A DNA stretch of 64,000 nucleotides from Labia minor (lineage: Eukaryota; Arthropoda; Insecta; Dermaptera; Spongiphoridae). Positions within the stretch are counted from its first letter, which is position 1. Each line of letters starts with the position of its first letter. Of the stretch, positions 55,535 to 64,000 are shown piece after piece. A program made the position numbers and the translations under genes. The DNA lies in contig OY720348.1 in NCBI GenBank assembly GCA_963082975.1, positions 69,465,719-69,529,718 of the forward strand, written 5' to 3'. Under the pieces are notes generated by a model. It saw only the letters and a program-made list of their open reading frames with translations. It was not told the DNA's origin and did not search any database.

Positions 55535-56310
55535 TGCCATTTCTATTTGCATGGTATTAAATATTAAAATCATTGCTTTTTAAATGTAAATTTACTTATA
55601 TGTAAATATATACAGGTACCTATACTTGAAAAATAATTATTAAAATTGATATATATATATATATATATACAATTAAAGCACATTTACTAATGTGACAATT
55701 ATACAAAACACTCTTTTCAGATAACAACTCTACAAATCATTCTTCAAATTACATCTGGTATATATAGTTGTACTTTTGTAATTCTCTCTACTTAAATATC
55801 TTCGATTAATAATAAGATGATGATAATTATTAATTAATCAATTTATCTTTAAACTAATCCATGTTTTTTTTGTATTTTATTCCTTGTTATATATTTATTT
55901 ATAACGTTTTTATATTTATATTATTTGTATTCATTTATATCTCTAATATTATATTAATCATGTTCATATCATATTAAATTAATTTAAATTTTAATTAACA
56001 ACGAATAAAATACACAATCTCATCATTTTATAGGATACAGACTTTTATATTAATTAAAAATAAATTGAATTGATATAATACAACTTAAAAAAAAAACCTT
56101 GAAAAATTAAACATATCTTAATAATCAATTTTTAGAAAAGATACGGATTGAAACTACACCATCGCTTCTTCGTATTATTATGTTTTCCGTTTTTCATTTA
56201 AAAGTTCACTTAGATTCTAATTTAATAATACGGAGATATTAAAAAAAAAATCCCCTCTTCCTTGTTTTCATTGAAAATCATAAAAACGATGAAAAACTTT
56301 TCTAATGATT
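55535..56310. other. AT-rich, no gene seen
   Basis: No recognised repeat beyond a short (TA)n at 55652-55670. Confidence 0.5.
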
Positions 56311-56316
56311 TTTCAG

Positions 56317-56367
56317 GCGTTCCCTGCAGATGTTGGTTCGTTTAGTCGGTTGGCAAACGTCAATTCG
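56317..56367 (+). CDS. candidate 51-bp internal exon
   Basis: GC-richer 51 bp bounded by an acceptor-like tttttcag (56309-56316) and a donor-like GTAAAC. It is open in one frame for 17 codons (AFPADVGSFSRLANVNS) and keeps phase. It could be an exon of the gene whose first exon is proposed at 40589, but nothing else links them. The protein is not recognised and the call rests on splice signals and composition. Confidence 0.2.
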
Positions 56368-56654
56368 GTAAACTCCCATGGGACTTTTTTGTCTTATTAA
56401 ATAAATTATATTTATGACCAACATTTTTCTATTTATCTAATTCTTCCAATCGAAATTATATTGTTTTTCAATATTCTTACGATTGATTTATTCCCTAAAA
56501 AAAAATAATAATAGACAAAAAAAATTAATATATCCATGAATAAATTACCATACACACACACATTATAAGTTAAACACTAAAACACTAAAACTATTCATAA
56601 TAATTAATAATCAGAACAAAATAATGATTAATTTTCTTCAATTTTTTCAGTCAG

Positions 56655-56815
56655 TCCATTGGCTTTTAGAAGTAGGGCCTCCTATCAAAAAAATCAAGAT
56701 AAAGGTTGAGAGGATTAGTTGTACTAATAATAGAACACCTTTAACCCGCTGTCGACATCTGACTTGATAAGCGGTGTTCTTTCAAAGGATATATTAAACT
56801 CAGGTATTTTTTTAT
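56655..56815 (+). mobile_element. SINE-1 copy, plus
   Basis: aaaaaatcaagataaaggtt, gagaggattagttgtactaa, cttgataagcggtgttcttt and a T-rich 3' tail. Reverse-oriented relative to 50240 and 51580. Confidence 0.7.
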
Positions 56816-57109
56816 ACCAGCAAATAATTAAATAATTAAAAATATTTTTCTTCTTTCTTAGCTGCTTAACACTTTAAAAAGAAACAAAAAATAAATTTTA
56901 CAGGATTCAAAAAATTAGTAAAAACATCTTCATTTTTATCATTTTTACAAAAAATATTTGATTGAACCGAAACAACCGCATAGTTCATCTCCAGTCATGA
57001 GTGCGGATGTTAGTTCAGTGATGAGTGAACTTACTTCTTCTTGAAGCGGTGGGCAGAATCAGCTTTACAAGGGTGCGTTGTATATTGGGTTGGCTGTGTT
57101 TCGTGTAAA

Positions 57110-57990
57110 TCAACAAATAAACTTTGATATTAATATATATATATATATATAGCTAACCCTGCGAACTTTAATTTAGTTTTAGCGAAATTTAGTTTTTTTT
57201 ATTTTATATAGATATAGTAATTTTTTTTAATCATGATCGAATTGAAAAACAAGTTTCAAAAAATTATCCTTCAATTTTGTTTCTCATTTATTATTTTGTG
57301 CTTTCGAGAATACAAAACACCAAGTCTTTTAAAGAAAATTTTGGCCCTTATTCATCTTTAATTTAAATATTAACTATTAATAATTAATCTTAAAATAATT
57401 AAAAATTGTTTCTGATTTTAATAGATGTAAATATAAAACATAAATTAAAAATAATATCTTATAAAATAAAAAAAAAAAATGTTCATTATTTTTTTTTAAC
57501 TCATGATTGGCAGAAATTAAAAATTTTCTTTCTTGATAAGTTTATGAATTAGGGTCAATTGTCACATTGTAATCCAAAACTATCATCTAAACTCTAAACC
57601 ATCAAAAAACAATTATTAATCGATTTCATTTAATTATGAAATGGATTGAGATATGATTTTATTTTCGACCTGCCCTCATCTTTTAATTTCTTATAAAATA
57701 AGGGAAGCCTCGGAACAAAATCCAAGTTGATGTCAAACATAGATTACTTTTATGTATCTTTCCTTAAGAAAGTTTATTTAAGTGTGCGTTTCTTCTACCC
57801 TTATTTAACGGAAGTTATTTTAAAAATTGGAGTTATATATTGGTAAATTCTACTCGATTTCTGGATGTTAATTGTAATTAAAACGTGTATCTGTTTTTTT
57901 TTTACATTATATTCCAACGAACAAACAAAATAAACTTCAACTTTCAATTTTAAATATCGGAAATAAATCGATCAAAAAAGACGGATATCT
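57110..57990. other. AT-rich, no gene seen
   Basis: (TA)n at 57133-57151, otherwise unremarkable. Confidence 0.5.
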
Positions 57991-57999
57991 TGTATATAC

Positions 58000-58285
58000 T
58001 ACCCCTTCAGTAAATATTCGGAAGAATAAAGGCTGGTAAGAAATTTGTTTGGGAGGAAACCGATTGGGAAACCACCAGTTGGTAGACCAGAAACGTGGTG
58101 GCCAAACAAGGTGACGAGGAACATGATGAATGGGAGAGAATTTGAGATGGATGGGGTGGCTTAGGATAGGAACATTTGGAGGAAAGTGGTTGCTACGGCC
58201 ATGAAGTTTCGAGTTCCTTAGAACCAAAGAGAGGAATGTGGTTTCCTGCACTTTCAAGTTCCGTAGAGCCACAGAGATAAATTGA
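58000..58285 (+). pseudogene. LINE ORF2 3' end with duplicated terminus
   Basis: GRKPIGKPPVGRPETWWPNK (continuing VTRNM), then the ENLRWMGWLRIGTFGGKWLL region in shifted frames, then FRVP-stop and a ccaaagaga tail. The terminal block (ttcaagttccgtagagccac) is repeated about 50 bp later. Confidence 0.75.
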
Positions 58286-58289
58286 TTCA

Positions 58290-58790
58290 TTCAAATATTC
58301 CATTGATGAATCAAAATAAAATACAAAAACAAATTCATTTGCCACCTTTATTCCTACTTAAAAGAAATTTTAATATAATATAATAAAATATTATATTTAT
58401 TTACATAAAATTGAGTAATTTGAATTATTGTTTGTTATTATTATTATACTTATTATTATTATTAAAATAAAAATTAATTTGACTTTGTTATATAATGAAA
58501 AAGGTAAATGGTCATCTGTGAACCCGAGTTTAAGCCCTTAGGGAAGAGAACACTAGATCGGGGCTTAAATGACCGTAGGAGGAAGAGAGACGAGAGAAGT
58601 GGACCGGAATGGTGTTAAATAGCGTTTTAAAGCTCGATGTGGTTGTAGCTATAAACTTGATAGTTCAAAAATACCAAAGAGATATTTTATTAATTATTCC
58701 AAATTTTGTTTTTCAGACCGTCATCATTTCTTTATTAGAAAATTGGTTTATTATTGAAACCGATAATAATGAATTGAAATTTTATTATGT
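58290..58790. other. no gene; inverted ttaagccc motif
   Basis: A GC-richer patch at 58505-58615 has ggtcat...tttaagccctta and then gggcttaaatgacc, an imperfect inverted repeat that may be a small MITE. Confidence 0.4.
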
Positions 58791-58794
58791 AGTA

Positions 58795-59484
58795 CAGGTA
58801 AACCTTGTATAACGTCGTAGATGCGTTCCATCGCTTGCGACGCAAAACAAAAACGACGTTATATAAGGTATGGAAATAAGGTTATAACAAAAGTTTTATT
58901 ATACAAGTGAAAGTACCTATTATTAAACAAGATTACATATACACATATATCATTGAAATACTGTATTTTACACTTAAAAAAAAATACTTAAAATATAAAA
59001 GTATAATACTTCACTTGATAGAAGAATAAAACAAATTCTTTTCATATGATAATTATTTTTCTGTATGTAAAAAAGTTAATGATTTGATACAAAAAATGTG
59101 GATTGTATTGAAATCTGAAGCAAAATTTAACAATACCTCCCTTACTATCGTCGGTCGGTAAAAAGTATTTATAGTATATACATTATGGATTATGGGGTAT
59201 ATATATAAAGCGACCATACGTTTACAGGTAGCTTGTCCCTTATTTTAAATTTATTATTATATTATTATACTAAGCTATTGTTATATTATTTACTTTATTT
59301 TTCAGTTATTTTCATCATAATAAACAGAAATAATGAAAAATATACCTTTTCTTCATAGCCTCCCCAAACTATTACCGAAAATTAAAAAAATATCCCGTTT
59401 TTATGAAAAAAATAAATGGTCACGTTAGGTATATATTCTGATAACACACAGTTCAAAACGAAACGACGCAATCAAGTGTACCTG
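58795..59484. mobile_element. pogo/Tigger-like MITE, 690 bp
   Basis: Ends CAGGTAAACCTTGTATAACG and (inward) CAGGTACACTTGATTGCGTC, flanked by TA on both sides (58793-58794, 59485-59486). No transposase. The interior includes a fragment of repeat family 2 (59130-59160) and a possible nested MITE at 59205-59430. Confidence 0.65.
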
Positions 59485-59489
59485 TATAG

Positions 59490-59781
59490 CAGTGATTCCC
59501 AAAGTGGGCGCTGGAGCGATCCAGGGGGGGGGCGTTGATGGCCACAGGTGCATTTAGGGAAAATTACTTGTATATTACTTTTCTATTCTGAGATCAATAA
59601 ATAGATACATAAATTCAATGTTTCTAATTTACACCTTTATTTATACTATTTTGTAAATAGGTACATTTATCTTTCTGTTTAGTTGTTATTAAAATTAAAA
59701 AAATGTTAATTTCGAAGAGGGCACTGATTACATTTTTTTCTGGAAAGGGGGCGCTTGGCCAAATAAGTTTGGGAACCACTG
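59490..59781. mobile_element. hAT MITE, 292 bp
   Basis: Exact 8-bp duplications CTGTATAG at 59482-59489 and 59782-59789. Ends CAGTGATTCCCAAAGTGGGC and (inward) CAGTGGTTCCCAAACTTATT. Its target straddles the terminus of the pogo-like element. Confidence 0.9.
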
Positions 59782-60264
59782 CTGTATAGTATCATTTCTA
59801 GTATAGATAGTTAAAGTTTAAAATTAATTTTGTAACGTTTAAATTATAATGAGTAAAATATATAACATAAATACATAATCAAAAGTGCAATATAAAAATT
59901 TAACTTCAAATACTAATTATTACCAGCGCTTCTATTTTTGACAATTTTAAAATTTGTTTACATTTTAACGTTTGAATAAGAGAGAGAGAGAGAAAGAGAG
60001 ATAGGTGGATGGTGGAAAGCAAGTGAATTTTATTTTGCATTGCTTTTAACTTTTACTTATAAATATCCTTAAAAAAAATTCAAAAATATCCCCATTTGAT
60101 TCTCTGTAACATTGTAACCAAAATAACAGCGCCATTAACAGAAAAATACCAAACACATTTCTCATTTCACCTAAATTTAAATATAATCAATAAATTCCAA
60201 AAAAATAACAATAGGTTTTAATAGAGAAATTTTATATAATAGATTTTTTCCTATAGACAATTTT

Positions 60265-60455
60265 AAATGGGGAGACCGATTGGGAAATGTTAACTTAAAA
60301 GACCAAGGACGCAGTGGTTGGGCAATGTAGGAAGAGATGGGAGAAAGTAGGAGTTCGATGGTTATAGCTCAGGATAGGGATACTTGGAGAAATGTGGTTT
60401 CTGCCGCCAAGAACTTTCGAGTTCCGTAGAGCCACTAAGATAGACAGATAATCGG
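60265..60455 (+). pseudogene. LINE ORF2 3' end
   Basis: GRPIGKC..KRPRTQWLGNVG, (shift), ...VRWL*LRIGILGEMWFLPPR, then FRVP-stop and a gagccactaagatagacaga tail. A 5'-truncated copy. Confidence 0.75.
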
Positions 60456-60749
60456 AGACCCATCCACCTTATGATTTTTACTTATTTAATTGACTTCATT
60501 ATAAATATTCTTTTAAATTATTTTCTTTATTTTGTGTTTTTTTTATTTAATTTAGTAAATTAATCGTCTTTTGTTGATAACGTAAATTTTCCCTCACAGA
60601 ACGAATTCAAGCTCAGACTTCCTTATTCTGGACCAAGTCCTACTCTTCTGCAATTAAATCTATTAAATCCTTCGGTTCAATAAAATATTTTTTGTAAAAA
60701 TGACAAAATACAAAAATAAAGATATTTTTACTAATTTTTTAAATCCTAT

Positions 60750-60905
60750 AAAGGATATCAAGAATGCCCTAAGCGGGGTAAAGTATGTTGTATGATTAGT
60801 ACAACTAATCTTCTCAACGTTTATCTTGATTTTTTTGGTCGGCAACCCTACTTTTTATTTCATTTAGCTTCCTAATTTTGAAATCCAATAGACTGGTTGA
60901 GAAAA
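60750..60905 (-). mobile_element. SINE-1 fragment, minus
   Basis: gtatgattagtacaactaat, ctcaacgtttatcttgattt and ttggtcggcaaccctacttt match the SINE-1 body. Confidence 0.65.
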
Positions 60906-61750
60906 TTAATCATCATTTTATTCTGATTATTAAACATTACCGGTATATCATTACAATATATTTATATAATTCTATTTTAATTTATTATCAAAATCTTAAT
61001 TGGATTGTCTCCATTGAAAACAATGACTTTCTGTTGAAATTTATCTATAAAAACACCTTTAAACTAATGATACTCCATAGAAATAAAAAAAGAAACAATT
61101 CAATAAACAAAGAATAAATAAATAAATATATTCATCACCTTTTGTGACTGAGGACGATTTTTTGTAGACATCAATTTCTTTAAAAGCTCAAGTAACATCT
61201 AATCTAATCTAAATTGACAAGGTATTTTCTTTTTTTTTATTCTACATCTAATAAAACTAACCTCTCTAATCTTTAAATGAATTAAAAGAAAGAATTCAAC
61301 CAATCGATCTTTTTCTTTTAAGATGTCTATCTTCGAAATATAGAAAATAATAGAAAAAAACACAGACACACCATATACGCGTACATATAGATACAGATAC
61401 GATAAAAGCCTTTCGGTTGAGATCAATTTAAAGTTCAGGTTTCTAAAATAAAATATTGTCCTCTAAAAATAACACGAAGCTCCTGGCAGTGACAATCTTG
61501 AAAATCACTTACTAAAAAAATAGAAAGAGCACAAACATCGCTCTATTTACTTTACAATGAGTTTATTTGTAATTTTTCTTTTAACTTTCAATTTTTGATA
61601 AAAGATAAAAATAAAAAAACAATAAAAAATAAAATGGGGTAAAAGAAGATTGTTATAGTATTTTGTCTCAGGAGAATAATATTTTCATTTTCAATTTTAA
61701 AAATATTCACTTGGATGTTAAAAAAATCTAACTTTTGTACATTTTATTAA
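60906..61750. other. AT-rich, no gene seen
   Basis: Short low-complexity frames only. Confidence 0.5.
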
Positions 61751-61754
61751 AGGA

Positions 61755-61860
61755 CAGCGTCGGTTACCGCCTAAACCTGTTAAAGATGTTGTATGATCAG
61801 TACAACGGATCCTTTCAACCTTTATCTTGATTTTCTTGGTCGGAGGATGGGTGGATCTCG
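61755..61860 (-). mobile_element. SINE-1 fragment, minus
   Basis: gatgttgtatgatcagtaca, acggatcctttcaaccttta and ttcttggtcggaggatggg; truncated. Confidence 0.6.
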
Positions 61861-61915
61861 TTACTATAGACTTCAGTTACAGAGAAATTCGTTTGCCACG
61901 CATAGAACCTGTACA

Positions 61916-62895
61916 TAGGGATGAAACGATACCACGGAGGTATCGATACTTTTACTCGATACCGTATCAATCGTAAAGTATCGATACCAATTCAATGTCT
62001 ATTGAAAATTATCGATACTTACTCGTATCGGTCGACTTTTTCATAGAATTTCAGATAAATAATTACAGCAAAAATTACTGGTATTCTATTTATTGAAATA
62101 GACAAAAATATACATACGAGGTGTGTCTAAAAAGTTCGGTGAATGGTATGATAAAAACATAAAACGAGAATGTTAATTGTAAATACCTTTATTAACCTTC
62201 AAAATACTCTCCACTAGCCACAACCCACTTTTGACAACGTTCGTATAACGCTTGAAAACTGTTGGAGAAGACTTGATTTGAAATCGTTCTCAGAATAGCC
62301 GTCACAACGTTCAGGCAGGCAATCCACAAGCAGAACACCAGCAAACACTACTTACTGTGTCTTTGCTAATACCCAATTCTTCGGCAATTAGTTGCAGAGT
62401 CAATCGTCGATCTTTTGTTAGCATCTCTCGTACACGTTCAGTGTTTTCTGATGTCCTGCTTGTGGATTGCAGGCCTGAACGTTGTGACGGCTATTCTGAG
62501 AACGATTCCACATCAAGAACTCTCCAACAGTTTTCAAGCGTTATACGAACGTTGTCAGAAGTGTGTTGTGGAGAGTACTTTGAAGGTTAATAAAGGTATT
62601 TACAATTAACATTCTCTTTTTATGTGTTTTTATCATACCATTCACCGAACTTTTTAGACACGCCTCGTATATATATATATATATATTGAACAAATAAATA
62701 AATGTGATCCCTAAAAATAATAGTTTTTCTAGATGTTTTTTCTAATCTGAGTTTACTGTACAGAGTATCGATACAAGTATTTTTGACCGATACCTATTTG
62801 GTACTAGATTCTAAAGTATTGGTTCCAAAAGTACTTGGTATCGAAAGAAAAGTATCGAATAATTACTTGTATATACTCTTATCGTTTCATCCCTA
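61916..62895. mobile_element. hAT-type MITE carrying a nested mariner
   Basis: Ends TAGGGATGAAACGATACC and (inward) TAGGGATGAAACGATAAG. Flanks cctgtaca (61908-61915) and cttgtaca (62896-62903) form an 8-bp duplication with one mismatch. Many tatcgatac motifs lie near both ends. Excluding the nested mariner it is about 430 bp. Confidence 0.85.
62117..62667. mobile_element. palindromic mariner derivative nested in an hAT MITE
   Basis: Terminal CGAGGTGTGTCTAAAAAGTT / CGAGGCGTGTCTAAAAAGTT (inward), with flanking TA. The two arms (about 62117-62343 and 62442-62667) are inverted copies of each other, both encoding the transposase C-terminus (ALYERCQKCVVES-like). The spacer of about 100 bp encodes, on the minus strand, a mariner helix-turn-helix remnant (MLTKDRRLTLQLIAEELGIS). 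One end of a mariner was thus duplicated in inverted orientation. Confidence 0.88.
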
Positions 62896-62904
62896 CTTGT
62901 ACAC

Positions 62905-63817
62905 GGGACCATAAGGTTGGCAGTTAAGCATGTTGTTGCCAGATTTCGTGGCGTTTTCATTGGGTGTTAATTTAATCCTATATATATATAAATTTGAATA
63001 TTTATTTAGCTATTTATATTATTTTTATTTACAAAAGATATTTACAATATATTTACATTTCCTTAGTTTTTTATATTCGTCTAACAAATCTACACCTTTC
63101 TGTTCTTTAATGATATCCTGAATTTTTCTTTCCGTCTCCCTATCCCTCCTTTTCAAATTCTCTAGTTCTTCGTCTAATTTGTGTTAGTATGTTTATGTCT
63201 AATTTGCATGTTCGAGTTCCGGAATATTTAGATCATCCCCCAATCCCCATCTTGACCATGTCTTTATTAACCTTTATTAACTCTCTCCTCCTCCCTATCC
63301 TGTTATTTTAATCTCAAAAATTGTAAAAATCTATGAATAATTAATATTAGTTTAAACCAGGCGAATCGCCCTACACTAGTACGCGAATATCTAAAAAAAT
63401 AGACCTGCATTTTCCCTTGGCAGTTAACACCCACCACCGCATCAAGGCGTGTCTGGAATATCATTTTTTATTTTTTTTTTTTTTTTTTATTTTTTTTATT
63501 GAATCATCATCACTCTTTGATTTTTAATCGAATGGAACATTTGAACTCTTAATTTTTTTTTTATTTCACTCGAATAAGTTTTTTTTTTTAAGTTACTTGA
63601 TTATTTCAATTGAAAAGTTATTAAATTATTATTAAAATTAATTGGGCAAGCTTCCTCTTCCCTTTCAACTGGATTGAGATTAATTACTTCTTTATAAACT
63701 CGATATATTCTTTTTCTTTTTCTGTTTCTCTTTTTTTAAAATTTTAAGTAAGTATATTTACCATTAAAAATTGTATTGTATATTTTAATCATAATGGAAA
63801 ATTCTATTTATTTATGC

Positions 63818-63855
<38 letters not shown>

Positions 63856-64000
63856 ATATAAATGAATGAATATTAATGCCAGCCTGGCTTTAGATTAATG
63901 AGACTGGCTTTTGTTATCTTCATTTGATGGTTAATACCGATTGCATTGAGAGTTCCAATTTATTTAACAATTCTTAGCCACAGCAATCATATTTCCAGTC
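62905..64000. other. AT-rich, no gene seen
   Basis: T-rich tracts and (TA)n at 63821-63860. No recognised element. Confidence 0.5.

Noticed and set aside
58609-58812. 67-codon plus frame
   Set aside because: Hydrophobic AT-driven composition that runs into the pogo-like MITE end.

Overview
This is a very AT-rich window from an animal nuclear genome. It has spliced C2H2 zinc-finger genes, a Penelope-like retroelement, 5'-truncated LINEs, hAT, mariner and pogo-like DNA transposons, tRNA-derived SINEs and abundant (TA)n and (GT)n microsatellites. There is no operon structure and no bacterial signal. The mix of elements, and an arthropod-style initiator motif near 40.55 kb, suggest an invertebrate, probably an arthropod. 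I cannot place the species.

Layout. 0-5 kb: an antisense LINE reverse-transcriptase remnant, then a tandem zinc-finger cluster. Gene A (1570-2483) is intact in two exons. A single relic finger, a mariner transposase remnant and truncated gene B (3539-3930) follow. 5.7-9.1 kb: an hAT transposon bounded by a perfect 8-bp target duplication and inserted in a LINE relic; its gene is broken by one stop codon and lacks the second catalytic Asp. 9.5-15.5 kb: LINE relics, hAT MITEs, a SINE and a microsatellite-bearing element whose architecture resembles Helentron-type non-autonomous elements. 15.3-19.7 kb: the zinc-finger locus again, inverted. Gene C (16170-17334, minus) is intact, with nine fingers and no in-frame ATG in its second exon. 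A 3' fragment of the same locus follows.

19.7-23.9 kb: a dispersed repeat with two adjacent perfect hairpins, then a roughly 1.85-kb segment present again in direct orientation at 53.67-55.53 kb, each copy holding a foldback element. 23.94-28.86 kb: a Penelope-like element, one full-length intact copy (790 aa, RT plus GIY-YIG) joined head to head with a 5'-truncated inverted copy, with 142-bp pseudo-LTRs. 29-40 kb: LINE ends, hAT MITEs, a deleted mariner and a 1.1-kb block that reappears inverted at 47.7-48.8 kb. 40.45-40.65 kb: a GC-rich island that looks like a promoter plus first exon of a host gene. 40.7-64 kb: mostly long AT-rich intergenic or intronic DNA with MITEs, SINEs and LINE ends, including a palindromic mariner nested in an hAT MITE.

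Only three protein-coding units look intact: zinc-finger genes A and C, and the Penelope-like ORF. Everything else with protein similarity is decayed transposon sequence. All similarity statements are by eye from the sequence and from known family motifs. No database search was run.
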